DNA of 64,000 nt from Mangifera indica (GCF_011075055.1 NC_058155.1:4328001-4392000); one strand, 5' to 3'. Positions 34,030 to 47,194 are shown, numbered from the stretch's first letter. The notes: a model not told the origin generated them from the letters alone. Program-made: numbers and translations.

Positions 34030-34215
34030 GAAAGGACTTCGGTTGAATGTTCAAAGGAAGTTTGAACATTCTCACCTAAGTTAGATACTTAATTGAAAAA
34101 TTAATGGGTTGCCCCTTTTCTTATATGATTCTTGTCATATAAGAAAAGGAGCAACCCCATTAATTTTTTATTCAGTTTGTATAACTTTCTGTTAATCAAA
34201 GTTTAATTTTTTAGT
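34030..34215 (+). repeat. Repeat shared with 39900-40040, carrying an extra hairpin
   Basis: The blocks GGTTGAATGTTCAAAGG and TTTGAACATTCTCACCTAAG, and the later AAAGTTTAATTTTTTAGTTAG, occur in the same order at 39900-40040. The only large difference is about 65 extra bases here, the hairpin at 34096-34168. Confidence 0.7.
34096..34168. repeat. Long near-perfect hairpin
   Basis: The arms 34096-34128 and 34135-34168 are complementary over about 33 bases, with one base inserted and one mismatch, around a 6-base loop (TTCTTG). The inner arm sequence is CCTTTTCTTATATGA / TCATATAAGAAAAGG. The hairpin is missing from the paralogous sequence at 39990. Confidence 0.9.
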
Positions 34216-35086
34216 TAGTTTATGCTCTATTGATTTTTTGTTAAATGATTCAATTGTATTGATTTATTTGGTTATAATGGATTTGAGTTCTAAATTTGGT
34301 CTCATTGATGTAAGCTATGTTATTGTTGAACTATATAAAAATTTATTACCCTCTTTATGTTTGATGCATGTTTGTATTTTCTGCTGCATGAGTCACTAAA
34401 TACGTAATCACGTATATTATTGGCATAAACATATATATTGTGTCAATGAATTGTGACCACAACCAACATTTATCATTTTCACAACTCACTGTTTATAGTA
34501 ATAGTGAGTCACTTATAGTTGGATAAATGTAATAGTTATGAGTAATAATATGATAATGGTTGTCGAAACATAAGGAATAGTGTATGTATTTCATTGGTTA
34601 TTGGTGAATCCTTGAAAGATGGTTATGTGCCTAATAAGAAACTTATTGGTATTGTTGAGTTATTGTGGAGATCATGATAAGCGTGATCTCGGTATGAGGT
34701 TAGCTTTAAAAACGTAGACAATGTTTGTCAAACTATTTACCTTGCGGACTCAAAATCACTCCTTGCTAGTTGTTAGTGGCAGCCAGTTGAAAAGATCTTC
34801 ATGAGTTAGGTCGGACAGATTTTTTTACCACAAAACAACATTTTCTTTTTAGGTTCCTAGAGGATGTCCTCGCAACCTCTCCGCTACCCTGCTCTCTGCC
34901 CCTTCAAGCTATAATGATTAGAAAGAAGTGATGCGAAAATGGTAGAGATAAGACTTGTTATAATAGCGAGTAGAGTATTCTGTAATAAGTTGGTGCCATT
35001 TATTACTGACAAACGACCCTTTGCTTTATAACCTCATCTCTCTTTTATTCATTACTGATATGTTTGCATAAGAAACACACGAGTAT
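34216..35086. other. Upstream region of the small-protein gene
   Basis: Less AT-rich than its surroundings between 34700 and 34930. No transposon domain is recognised. A pyrimidine-rich stretch ending TCTTCTTACAG (about 35122-35132, just inside the following reading frame) could be a splice acceptor. If so, the true first exon of the 35087-35428 gene may lie in this region. Confidence 0.3.
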
Positions 35087-35428
35087 ATGACATACAACCA
35101 AAAACTAATTACTTGTAAAGTGATCTTCTTACAGTGTACTTTTTTAACAACTGACAAAAATCATAGTACCATGCGGGAGCCTTTTATTTGTAGTTGTGAG
35201 ATCACTTCAAACGATTGTTGTGGCATCATTTGGATTGTCTATGGAAGATTTGTCGTTGATGGACCAGGAGGCCTAGGGTTGCTTGGAGGAGGATCGATGA
35301 TTACATTAGCAGTCGCCGAAGGCCTAAATAGAAGAAGGAACACAATGATCAGAAGGAAGAAACAAATAAGTGAACGAGAAGTAATAATAGTGCTAGCCAT
35401 TTATGTATTCTTCTGGCTTGTTTATTAA
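35087..35428 (+). CDS. Small predicted membrane protein, unknown function
   Basis: An unbroken frame of 113 codons, among the longest open frames in the window and the only long one that is neither transposon-derived nor a low-complexity or repeat artefact. After an N-terminal part with several Cys (SCEITSNDCCGIIWIVYG) it has a Gly-rich turn (DGPGGLGLLGGGS). A basic stretch follows (NRRRNTMIRRKK), then a C-terminal hydrophobic segment (REVIIVLAIYVFFWLVY), probably a membrane anchor. The first ATG is used here; an internal ATG at 35171 or an upstream spliced exon is also possible. The 3' end is duplicated at 2-37 as part of a segmental repeat; copy C lacks it. I do not recognise a family. Expression is unknown. 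Confidence 0.45.
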   Translation: MTYNQKLITCKVIFLQCTFLTTDKNHSTMREPFICSCEITSNDCCGIIWIVYGRFVVDGPGGLGLLGGGSMITLAVAEGLNRRRNTMIRRKKQISEREVIIVLAIYVFFWLVY

Positions 35429-36680
35429 TAACTAAGAGATGAACATGCCTACATATATATAGGAAGAGAGTTCTGGCTTGACCTGAGAAATCAAATTTTA
35501 ACTAATTTCACTTTCTTGAATTTTCTTCATTGATACAGGTTAGGTGTCATGGGGCCATCACTTGTTGAAAAATTATCAAGAAAATTAATTCACGACTTCT
35601 AAAGCGTTTGGTTGAACGCGTTTCTGAAAATGATCAAAAACATTTATCGAAACACTCTTTGGTTTTTATTTCTAAAGGGAATATATTTCAAAACGAAAAA
35701 TATACTAACCAAGTTAAAAGAGGGATTCTTTTAGACAAATCAAAACAAAAATTAGCGTCACATAGCTGAAGATTGTTATTGATCAAATCCTCAGGATATT
35801 GTGATAAGAGAAAACTATTGTAAGAAAGCAATTAATTAGGTCAAAGCAATTAAGAAATCAATACAAAAATATATTCTGATTGATATTTGTGAATTGTGAA
35901 TGTTATGTGTTTTAAATAGCTAGTTTAATATACTTGTGTTGGTAATATCCCGAGTTTTAATGGTTTTTATTTATAAGCAACATTGGAAGAAATCATGAAT
36001 TTATTTTGGGAAGGGTTGGATTTTTTTATTCAAATTAATACATAATTACATACATATTTGACGTAATTATCCAGTTTTATTCTTAAAAATATAAATTTGA
36101 CATTTTTTTTGAAAGTTCTGATTCAAAGTCAAACTTTGACGGACAGAAATACTATTCTCTTATGATTTTCGTGATGCATTAAAGCAGTCAATTCCAGAGC
36201 AATTTTCTTTCCTTCAGATCAAACACGGGCAAGAAAATAAAAATTTCTGCAACAACAACCGAAGCTCATTCTTCTTAACCAAATTGTAATTATGATAGTT
36301 TAGTTTGCATAACATTTTATTATTAAAATTAAAAAGTTAATTTAAAAAAATTATTTAAAAGATTATTGGATATAAATAATTATTATATTCGATATATATA
36401 AATAATTATTGTATTTGGTTAAAGGTAAAAAGAATAAAAATGCTTTTAATGTAATTATTTTAAAATATTTTTTATATTAATTATTTTATTAATTAAAAAA
36501 GAAATTATTTTTTTAAGAATTAATAAATAAAATATAATTATAATAAAATTAAAATTATTTCAATAATCTTTCTATATTTAAAATATAGATGATAATCAAA
36601 TTAATAATAAAAATTTATTATATAAAATAATATAAATAATAAAATATAGGTTATTAAAAAAATTTTTAAGTCACTATAAC

Positions 36681-36838
36681 TAAAAGCCACCTAATATCAC
36701 CCGTGACAACATAATTTTTCACCAATAACCATCAAAACAAATCATGCTTTCTGAACATATAAAAGCCACCTAATATGACCAAAGACAACGTAATTTTCCA
36801 CCAATAACTATAAAAACAAATCATGCTTTGTGAAAATA
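36681..36838. repeat. 79-bp tandem duplication
   Basis: Units start TAAAAGCCACCTAATAT at 36681 and 36760 and end at AAACAAATCATGCTTT plus about ten bases. It is not seen in copy C, so it arose in copy B. Confidence 0.9.
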
Positions 36839-38611
36839 TGCGGCCTGCTAATTAACTCCCGAAGTCTTTAGTTAACTGGCTCCAATTTCTATTTATTTGT
36901 TGGAATTAAAAATAGTCAACAAGTGGTGGCCCAACAACTGCCCATCTCTACCAATAAAATAAATAAATAAACACATTTAATTGATAATAAATAAAAATTA
37001 CTTTTGATAATTTATTATTTATATTATTTTATTTTATTTATAAATAATAAAAATTTTTGATAATATTTTATTATTAATAATGATATAGTAGATAATACAA
37101 AAGGTAACCTTATTACTAGATTTACTTTAAGTATTAAAAGATTGTTGAGATAATCTTAATCTTATTATGATTATATCCTTATTTATTAATTTTTTAAGAT
37201 AAAATAACTTAATTTTCAATTAATATAATAAATAAGATAAAAAATATTTTAACATAATTATACCCAAAACCATTTAAGTAAAAACATATTAATATTCTTT
37301 TATTATCTCTAACAAATCATAATAATTATTTATACTTATTAATTTTTACCAAATTTTATCAAATATAGTAATAATGTAAACTTAGTAATCTTATAAGTTA
37401 CTCCATCTTTAAAATAATATTTTACTTTTAGTAATAAAATAATACCCAAACCAAATGCATCCTTAGTGTTAATTTGATCTATCATGTTGCATAACCAGTA
37501 TATTGAAAATTCAGACCACAACTCTCTTCCTATTTATGTAGGGAAGTTAATCTTTTAGTTATTAATAAACAAGTGAGATAATAATATTGTTACTTCTCAT
37601 TCACTTGTTTCTTCCTTCCTTCTAATTATTATGTTAAATTAAATAGATTTAGCAGCTTATGTTGTCAGATCGTATTTATATCATATCAATCTAGGTTTTA
37701 GATTAAAGATTCTAAACTCTGACTTAACTCAAAATTGAATCGTGTCAAAATTGTTCAACCCCAAATCAAACCGAAATATTTTCAGATTGACTTGACCCAA
37801 ATTAACCAAACTATGTAACATATAAAATAGTGTCAAAATACAATATGTAACGACATGATTTGTAACAAAATAACACACTTTGCTAAATGTCAAAGATTAA
37901 CACGATTTGTTACAAATAATACTTGAAAAGACATTATGGCACAAAACGATATATTATCAAAACAAAATTGTTCTATTTTAAGTTAATAAATTATAATAAA
38001 AAGGATAAAAAAGGAAAATTGAAAATTTAATCACTAAAGACCCTCCATTTTATTCATTAAACATTTATACTACAAAGTGTAGCATAATACCAAGATTACC
38101 CTTATCTTCAACTTTAAAACAACAAGGTTAAGTCAAATTTTGACTACAAAATAGCAACTGTTTTGCAAAGATTTTGTATAAAACTCATTCTAATCCAAGC
38201 CAGTGTTGAACTAAACCACTAATCTTATCTATTTTTTTTTTTGGTTCCATAATTGAAAACTAAAGAATGTCAAGTAAACAAACTGTGTGATTTTTAGGAA
38301 ATGAAATTTTATTGATAAATGTTGCTCTATGTCAGTTAAATTAGTTAGAGTACTGATAGTTCAATTGGAAAAAATTTTATTAGATTAGGTGGAATGATTG
38401 TTTATGATGTGTTTGAGGTGACAATCTAGTTGAAAACATATATGTTGAACAATGATAGGCAGGTGAGGCCTTGCCTAGGTGAGGTTAGACTAGGCACGCC
38501 CCATCCTAGCGAGGTTCGACCCCTTAGGTTAATTGTCAATTTTATTTTAATTAATTAATTAATTAATTAAATTTCCCAATTATAAATTTCCAAGTTTATT
38601 TGCTTATGTTG

Positions 38612-39465
38612 CAGGATTATTTTCAGTTCAAAATGGAAAAGACACATTTAGGATTCTCTTTGGAGGGCAATGGATTATAGGAGATGACAATGATATGAGA
38701 TATATTGGTGCGGATGAAAGAGTGATCTATATTGACATTAGTGTTGATTTTGAAGGATTTTTTTTGAAAATATGTTACGTCTCATAACCGATTGAAGTCA
38801 ATCAAATGTCCTCATATTTATCTCCGATGAAGCATTGGTTAGGGAAAGGTCATATGAGATTCGAGATGATGATGATCTTGAGTATGTGATGTTGGTAGCA
38901 AGAAAAAAATGAAGGTAGACACAAATTTATGTTACTAAGGGTTGTATCAAAGAAAGAGACAATTTACAAGAAGAATAGGTTGATAGGGAACAAAGGGAGG
39001 ATTATCCGACATATGATTGTGCATAGCCATGTCGTTTTCAGAAGTATAATGTGAATCATGATGATGATGATGATGAAAATGATGATGATGATGATAATGA
39101 GGAATACGATGATGACGTTGAGGGTAATAATGATGATCAATTCAGGAGGTTTGTGGATGGTGATGACATATACAATGTATCAATCCAGACCCCTAAGATG
39201 TACAATGTACAAAAAGAGGTTCAAAGAAGTTAAACCAATGATTGTAATGATGGGGTCTAGTGTAGCAAGAGACGTTATGGTTATGCATATCACGAAGCAT
39301 ATACAAGTCACATTCATAATACTAATCTATTTTAGTTAGCCCGTTGTGGATATTGATAACACATATATTAGTAATCGTGAAACACAAAGACACAACAGTT
39401 TAAAAATAATGAGTTTTTATAATTCTAAGGTAGAATTGAAAACATTATTTGAAAGAAAAATATAA
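38612..39465 (+). pseudogene. MULE transposase N-terminal relic (copy B)
   Basis: The frame shows VIYIDISVDFEGFFLKI, then an acidic segment equivalent to 'DDDDLEYVMLVARK', the PB1-like start of plant MULE transposases. An Asp-rich linker coded by GAT repeats follows (39058-39130). The relic ends after a segment like 'VELKTLFER' at about 39460, the start of the DNA-binding domain. The catalytic part is absent. It is closely related to 50472-51201 and more distantly to 21430-22150. Confidence 0.65.
39058..39098. repeat. (GAT)n microsatellite within the MULE relic
   Basis: An imperfect GAT run coding the Asp-rich linker. In other frames it yields poly-Met or, antisense, Ile/His-rich frames that are artefacts. 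Confidence 0.9.
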
Positions 39466-40035
39466 AAAAATAAAGCTATTATGATAAAACTATAATTTAT
39501 TTATATTATAAGATATACAAGCCATATTAATCTTATTATATATTATACAAAAAGTGACAAATATCTTTATCTATTAAAATTAATATTAACTTTGCAAAAT
39601 AAATGGAAAGATAAACTTTTCAAATGAGAATTTGTTCTACCAAAGTTGCAGTGGGAATAATATTCTGCCTACAATAGGTAAAAGAAAATAGAAAGGGGAA
39701 ATTGACTACCTAGGAATTCAACATTGTGCAACCCACTGACATCTTCTCTAAAATTGTTTAAAGCTCTTGGCTTTTTGTCATGATGATGATGAGAGTGTAA
39801 GTGGGCGGCTTCAAGTGGATCAATAACATCAACACCATCATGATAATGTAATTAATTTACTATTTCCACATTCCAATACATAACCAAAAAAAGGTCTATA
39901 TTAGATGCTTGAACATTCTCAAATTGAAATGAGACCGGTTGAATGTTCAAAGGGAATTTGAACATTCTCACCTAAGTTAGATGCTTAATTGAAAAATTTC
40001 TTATTCAATTTCTATTAATTAAAGTTTAATTTTTT
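39466..40035. other. Spacer between segmental copies B and C
   Basis: AT-rich DNA followed by 39900-40040, which repeats 34030-34215 without its hairpin. The similarity to copies A and B then starts at 40036. No gene is seen. Confidence 0.5.
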
Positions 40036-40256
40036 AGTTAGAGGTTAGTTGTCATCGCGTCATCATTTATTAAAAAATTATCAAGAAAATTAATTCACTT
40101 TTCCTTGTAGACTTTTAAAACATTTACTTAACTGTGTTTTGAAAATGATCAAAAACATTTATTAAAGTACTCTTTGGTTTTTGTTTCTGATGGGGATATA
40201 TTTTAGAAAGAAAAATATATTAATCAAATTAAAAAGAGGGATTATTTTAGACAAAT

Positions 40257-40615
40257 TGTTGGAAATAATACACCTAATTCTCTGTATTCGAAAACAAAAA
40301 ATTTGAATGCTTGGATTTTATTATGAATTCGAGATGTTATATAAAGCATTCCATTTTCATGATTTCCAAAATAGAATTTGCTCTCATGCACTTTGTATGG
40401 AATGTCTATATTGGGAGACCATTTCTGTGTTTATTAGAGAGGAGAAGAAGCAAAAATTCTTCTATAATTTTTCATATGCTTTCATCCATATGAGAAAGAA
40501 GTTTTTGGATATATATAAAATAGTCTAATTGCCATCCAACTACCCCTAAACTACTATTTGGCAGTTTAATGCAACTGGGTTGGGTTGACCCATCATAAGT
40601 ATACTAAACCTAATA
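40257..40615 (-). repeat. Copia 3' LTR
   Basis: It matches 47195-47553, with shared blocks TTTGCTCTCATGCACTTTGTATG and AAAAATTCTTCTATAATTTTTC. On its inner side the minus strand reads AAGGGGAGA (40616-40624), the polypurine tract. The open frames in both LTRs (40307-40528 and 47220-47597) are LTR sequence read through. Confidence 0.85.
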
Positions 40616-41759
40616 TCTCCCCTTCATATATGTTGAGGTATCTGAACTATATACTTAGACACAAAAATCTTATACAATAGTACATTTCATACTTGCAAAT
40701 GTGTCATGCAACCTCACGAGAAACCTGTACTTGGGAGTTGATTACTATGCATTTGTCAAAAATAACATAGTTGCTTCAACCCAAAAAAATACAATGAAGC
40801 ATTAGTCTCATTGTACCCTAAACTTATTCAGTAACACAAGTTCCCTTTAATCCCTTAATTATTATTGTGTTGTTTTTCTATGTATCGATGATCAAGATCA
40901 TTCTCTCTTATGAGTGACAAGATCGGCTAACCAATGGACACACGTAATATATATAAGTCTTCTTCTTTTACTTAAAATTCTTAATTTAAACTTAGTTGTT
41001 TTTTCAGTCATATTCTATAGACCGAATCTTGTGTGGTCATAGGTGCCAAGCTAAGATAGCAAACACTAAAAATAAATATCAATAATAGTAAAGTGTCTAT
41101 GGGTGCTGAAATGAGGTGAACCTCATAAAGTCTCACACAATTAGGGAGCAAGGATTCATCCTCTCACTACTTCAATTGGTTGTCTTACTTATGCATTTAT
41201 GGTATGAATCATGTGCTACAGTGTGTATTCTTCATAAATGTTATTACGTCAACACTATATAGATCTTAGTTCAGGCGTTACTCCCAATGCCTAACTTAAG
41301 TTCTTAATCATCTCTCCAAACTTGTAAGTATGTATATTTATTAAGAATTTACATCTGACATTCATAAGTTATTTGGATGTAAGGAATCCAAACCGGTTAT
41401 TTTCAAATTTATTTGTTTATGACCTCATCTTGATTAATCATTAAGGTGATGTTTTGACTTTAATAATTATTTTCTTGAGAAATTTATCTTTTATTAGCAT
41501 GCTCTCTTAGTGCCACATTTCTTAAGAATTATGTCACATTGTGTGAGTGAGCCCAATCTCAAACTTGTGTGATATTATAATCTTATTAAGCTTTTAAATA
41601 AAAAACAATATGTATAAGTGAAATACCAAGAATTTTAGAATGCAGGTTCAAAAACAAAAATGAACTTAAATTTATGGTTTTTGACATTGTGTCACTAGCA
41701 TAATATATAAACTCAACAACTTATTAGTCACAGTCTAAACAATCTAAGAGATTTAACGA

Positions 41760-43300
41760 TGTAAGATATACATTTTTTGGAACAAGTTTGGCTAAAGGAT
41801 TAGTGGCTAGATGATGCATAGAAATATGTTGTACGCTTACTTCCCTCTTGAAAATGATAACTCTTACAAAATTATGTTTAGTGTCGTAATGTTTGCTTCT
41901 ACTATGAAATTTTGGACCCTTAAGAAAAAAACTATCTTAACTTACTTATGATAAAGGATAACTATTGTCTTAACAATATTGTCCTGTATATCCAAATTCA
42001 TGAAGAATCCTCTCAATTAGACAGTTTCTTAAATAATCACTGAACATGGTATATACTCGGCCTTTATTATGGATAAAACTATACATGTGCACCTTTTACT
42101 CTTCAATGATATGGGCTCTATTGTAGTAAGAATGCATAACCAAAAGTAGATTTGTGTTAATCTAAATCATCTCTTCAATTGACGTTTGAATAGTCAATCT
42201 AGCGTAAATTTAATCCTTGATAACATAAACAATAATCCATAGTGCTTTTTAGATATATTAATATCCTTTTGACAACCCTTTAGTGCTCTTTTCTAGGATT
42301 TGACTAATATCAACTAACCAACTCAACAACAAAAACAAATGTCTAGGCATGTACACACTACAGTATACATAAGACATCTAATGACTTAATAATTTAAAAC
42401 AAATGAATAAGGTACTTTTGACACTTCTCTTCTTTCACCTTGAGTTTTGGGACACATCTCTTGACTTAGTAATTCACCATTTGACACAAGAGTATCAATG
42501 GGTTTGTAGTTTACCATATTGAATTGTTCTAGAAGTTTTTGAATATAATGCTCTTGTGACAGAGTTAAAAGTTTCTTTGAATAGTTCATTCTGATTTTAA
42601 TTTCTAATATGTAATCTACCACACCTATATCCTTCATGTCAAAATTCATGGATAACTATCTTTTAATAGTCATCACATACTTTAAATCATTTCTAACTAT
42701 TAACACATCTTTTACGTACAGAGATAAAATTACAAATTCGTCATCAGACTTCATCACATAGACAAAGTGGTCTTGGTTAATCATCTTAAAATCATAAGAC
42801 ATTATAGCCTTTTGAAATTTCAAGTAGTACAATTTGGATGATTATTTTAGGTCATATATATTGATCTTTAAAGCTTGTACACTTGACACTTAACAATGAA
42901 ATCTATAAATTGTTTCACGTAAATTTCTTTGTTAAGCTCTCCACTAAGCGACATTCATCTTATGTAACTTTAAATTCAATTATGTTACTACAATTAGCAT
43001 AGCCTTTCACCACAAGGCAAACTTTGTATCTATCTATAGAGTTTTATGTTTGTTTTTAAGAATCCATTTCATCTCTATGGGTTTATGAATCGATGGTAAG
43101 TCAACTAAACTCTAGACTTTGTTTATTTCCATATATTTCATCTCTTCTTCCAATGTATCTTACCATTTTTCCTTATCAGGCATGATAGAGCTTCTTTGTG
43201 CTTTTAGGTTTTTCATCATCTTGCGAAGTGAAAATCAAAACCTCTTTCTCAATTTCAAAACATTATTTTGGTACTTTTGGACTTCTACTCTTATGCAATT
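41760..43300 (-). pseudogene. Copia RT C-terminus and RNase H relic
   Basis: At 42386-42649 the minus strand reads MNFDMKDIGVVDYILEIKI, then LTLSQEHYIQKLLEQFNM, the end of the copia RT domain. Near 41930-41760 a segment like 'SKHYDTKHNFVR' and 'HHLATNPLAKLVPKNVY' matches the C-terminal RNase H region. The RT part at 42650-43300 shows only scattered pieces and frequent stops. From 40625 to 41759 I recognise nothing beyond decayed 3' untranslated sequence. Confidence 0.65.
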
Positions 43301-43559
43301 GAAGATTATTGTTGCCACTATTTGAAATGGATTGAAATTTAATTTGTTGGTTGAGATGGATGAGACTAGCAATTAAGAATCAGTGCTTCCATTATCTAAA
43401 ATAGGTTGGACCTCAATCTCATTTGCCCCTACTATCTAGAACAAGTAAATGTATTATCTCTTGGGACTCAACTAATGGTTGTTGAGATGTATATATTCCT
43501 ATTTTTCTTTTATCTTATATAAATGAAAACCTTTATTAATATCATCTCTATTAAGAAAC

Positions 43560-44303
43560 ATCCTCTATGAATGTAACATCTCTTGATATAATTTCAGTTA
43601 ATCTTCCAACGAAATCCTCCCTAATGAACACATACCCTTTGGAGTGTTCATCATATCTTAAAAAGATACATTTTTGTCCTCTCAGTCCCAATTTTTCAAA
43701 CTTTTGGAACAATCATGGATAAACATTGCTGATCACTAAGGTTGCAATTGATTTAAGTTAGGTTTTCTACATGTCCATAACTTATAGGAAATGCAAGCAA
43801 CTGATTAATTAGGCACTTGGTTAAGTATATAAGCCATTATTGCTATCACATTGCCCATTAAGTGATACTGAAATATTTGTTTACACCATTTTTAACTTAA
43901 TCAATTCCAATAGAGTTCAATTTCTTCCTTTTACTACACTATTTTGTTGCGGAGTTCTTAAAATTGTTAGTTGTCTTACTATTCTTTTTTTATTACATAG
44001 TTCCTTGAACTTTTCAGACTAATACTTAAGACTTCGGTCAATTCATAAAGATATCACACTTGTTATCTAATTGATTCTCAACCTCATTTATATATAATAT
44101 CTAAAGTGGTCTATTGCTTTCGACTTATTGTAGATCAAGTAGATATGAACAAATTGAGTATAGTTATCTATAAAAGTAATGAAATATGAGGCAACATGCC
44201 TTGTTTTAACAGTTATAGGATTATATATGCATGAATACATAAGTTGCAGAGGAAGTTCAACTTTTGCAGCTTTACTAAAAAGATTTTCTACTTGTTTTTC
44301 CAA
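43560..44303 (-). pseudogene. Copia integrase relic
   Basis: The minus strand at 44088-44303 carries HVASYFITFIDNYTQFVHIY, the copia integrase core start. At about 43720-43570 is KLGLRGQKCIFLRYDEHSK, then GYVFIREDFVGRLTEI and SRDVTFIED, the integrase C-terminal portion. Integrase would insert the DNA copy into the host genome. Frames are broken between these pieces. Confidence 0.7.
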
Positions 44304-44929
44304 CTAAACAATGCTCACATATAGGTAGTTCAAATTATGTAAAAGTTTCTAATAAACTTTCATAAGCTAATTTATTCATTTTATTTTGGCCAATGTGTTA
44401 TAATCTAGCATATCATATATTTACATTCATATCCATACTTTTAGGATTAGCAAATAATGAAAAATGAATATTATCATTATCATAATGAAAGGTATCCAAA
44501 CCTATAAAACTATTATATAAATTCTATAGTTTTAACAACAAACCAAATCTATAGAAATCAATACTATTATATATTTTGACAAAGTTGTTAGATAAATTCA
44601 GATTATATCCTAGTTTAAGTAGAACAAACATTAAAACCAAAATTTGTTGAATATCTAAAACATATGATACTTTATGTAGGTATAGGATCTGACCACCTTA
44701 CAAAACTAATTTGCATGAGTCTATCCCTTTTACTGCAACCTTAGTGTTGTTGCCTATATAAATCCATCTCTTCTCTATCAGAATTTTACGAAATTCCATA
44801 GAAGCTCTTTATCATGAGCTATATGGTCTGTGGCTCTTAAGTTTACATTTCACATAGAATAACACTCAGTTAATTGTGTAATAATAGAAGCTAAAGTTTC
44901 ATCAGTTTATGTAGAATAAGACAATCTCA

Positions 44930-45720
44930 TTTTGAACTCTACGCATTTATGGGCACCTTTGTTATTATAATTGCAACAAGTCATTTTGGTTTTGTCTCTT
45001 CTTCCAGTACGTTTGCCACTCTTTTGTTTTAATTTCTTGTTCTTTAAGCCTTATACAATCTCTTTTCTTTTGTTGGACTTATGTCACCTACATTTGAAGA
45101 CATAAATAACTCTTAGAACTCATCTCTGCAATGTATGCATGAGTACCTAGTCCAGTTGCCTCAAAATGCTTATTTTTTGGCTCAATGTGGTGATAAATAA
45201 CAACAAAAGTCGTTATATTCTCATTGTAGGTCATAGACACTTTCATATGTTTCCAACTTTTGAGAAGAGATCGTTTTACTGCATGAACCTGTTGTTCATT
45301 TGTTAGGTTGCACCCGACTGACTTCAATTCCATAATCATATTTGACACGTCCCTCATATCCTATTTTATTGACTTGTTGGGAACCTTTTTATATATGTCA
45401 AATTTGACAATTAATTGTCTTAGTTTGGGGACTACAATTCCTTCAAACTTTTCTTTCAGTAGTTTAGTATTACTAGTACTTGTATACTAGATTGTTCTTC
45501 ATGGAACTAGTCAAGATACCATACGAAGTGAGTCTTTCTTCTTACGTGTGTGATATGTGTCCACATCACGTGTAAGATACTATTTAGTCAACTACGACTC
45601 TTCCATAACTTGATTTATTGCCACTAAGACTTCTTGCTTATCTAGGATATAGTGCATCTTTAAAGGTCATTTATTATAATTATCTCTATTTAGTTTCTCA
45701 CCTTTATTCAAATCAGTAAT
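44930..45720 (-). pseudogene. Copia gag relic (UBN2-like)
   Basis: The frame at 45088-45357 reads MRDVSNMIMELKSVGCNL, then EQQVHAVKRSLLKSWKHMK and HAYIAEMS, the typical copia gag segment. A damaged CCHC knuckle (CNYNNKGAHKC) lies near 44955-44985. The region 45721-47178 is untranslated leader with possible small insertions. It includes imperfect repeats around CATCAGT/GATGACT (46555-46680), and I recognise no gene there. Confidence 0.65.
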
Positions 45721-47179
45721 AATTTTACAGGATGTTATGGTTAATTAGGTCATGAGACATATCAGACACAATATTAACTAATGCAATCAAATACATATCA
45801 ATTGTCATAATCACATATTAAAAATTAAAATATCTCACATAAGACACATAATCGAAAGTTCACTATATTCCTAATCATTTTTCATGACTCAGATGTTCGA
45901 CATTTTAAAATTCAATCCAATTGTACTAATACTAATTTTATATAAGAATTTCATTAAATTCTACCAATTTCAAAATTTCCACATTTAACATTTATTTTAT
46001 GTGATACAATAAATGCATCACTACTATGATTAGGACTATGTTATCTTTCTGTATAATTCTTTGAGTCACTTTATCTATGATAAAGTCAATATGTTATTTG
46101 TGATAGGCCACAAATGCCTCACATTTTGTTAATTTGGGAATAACGATAAAGTGATGGATGTTTCTTACATTCATTACAACGCATCGCTTTTTAGCAAGCT
46201 GTTAAATTTTTTTATATTCTTGTTCCGAATAAGATAATTTATTATGGGAGCTAATGGTCATGCATGTATATAATTAGACAATATATTATCTCTTTCCATA
46301 TGAGATTTTGCAACGTACTTTTAAGTCTAAATTTTAATTTTATATATAGAGTCCCAACATGCACCATTATACTATCAAATGATCACATCTTATACTATAT
46401 GGATGGTCCTTAGTCAAAAAGTTTACATGATTTAGAAACATGTGTTTCAAAATACCAATACACGTTTGCATGAGCCAAAATAAGGTATTACATGCTTTTA
46501 CATGTTGTAGAACCCATAGAATCGATCTAAGCATCAAATAACTCTTACACAAGCTGAACTGATGACTAATCACGAACAGTCATCAGTTTGAATCGATCTA
46601 AGAACTAATCACGAGCTAAGATGAGTTACATGTGCTGGGGAGCACTGCTCACATAACTGGTCAACTGATGACTGTTCAAAAATTAATTGAAGATCGGTCA
46701 ATCAACCATGGGTGCTAATTAGGTGAGTTAACCTATTGGCCAATGGGTTTGGACAACTCATTGACCAAAATGGTCGTACAATAAGGTTTTCCTAACCTTA
46801 TTGCACCCTACGAGTTGCGATGAACCTTAAAGTATCCTCCATTCAATTCGATGGCTCCGATCACATCGATGGTTCTTGTCATATCAATTTCTAGTCTCAA
46901 CGTCGCTAGAATCCAACGAAACGATGATGAGTAACACACAGTTTTAGTCTTCAATTTTGGCCTCTGAATTCATCGATTCAAGGTAGTTTTCGATGCAATT
47001 TTCAATTAAAAATGTGTAAAAAGATTCCTACAATTATACTAACATGTTTCCATAGTTCAATTTCATGCAATTTTGGCCCAATTAATTCAAATACGAAATT
47101 TGAATTCAAACAATATTCAAGCCAAAAAATACATAGAAAACGTAATATGATTTTTCAGAATTATGGCATAATCACAACT

Positions 47180-47194
47180 TGGCTCTGACACTAA
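47180..47194 (-). other. Copia primer binding site (initiator Met-tRNA type)
   Basis: On the minus strand TTAGTGTCAGAGCCA follows the 5' LTR directly. It resembles the TGGTATCAGAGC primer site of plant copia elements and confirms the element's orientation. Confidence 0.75.

Larger units (their letters stand above)
35391..39465 (+). repeat. Segmental repeat copy B
   Basis: It aligns in order with copy A (1-411, 2195-2603, 19124-19345) over its first 900 bases and with copy C (40036-40256, 47564-51201) over nearly its whole length. It runs from the gene end, through AT-rich DNA at 36300-38590, to a MULE N-terminal relic. Copy B lacks the MULE insertion of copy A and the copia insertion of copy C, so it preserves both empty sites. 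The AT-rich middle holds no gene. Confidence 0.8.

Noticed and set aside
34096..34168. Rho-independent terminator or microRNA precursor
   Set aside because: The setting is a plant genome and the stem is simply a near-perfect inverted repeat. A microRNA role cannot be claimed without small-RNA data.
39051..39339. Asp-rich and poly-Met frames
   Set aside because: Both come from the GAT microsatellite; only the Asp-rich frame has meaning, as the linker of the MULE relic.
40307..40528. 73-codon frame with a repeated partner at 47364-47597
   Set aside because: The repetition is explained by the two copia LTRs; the frame is shifted and altered between them.
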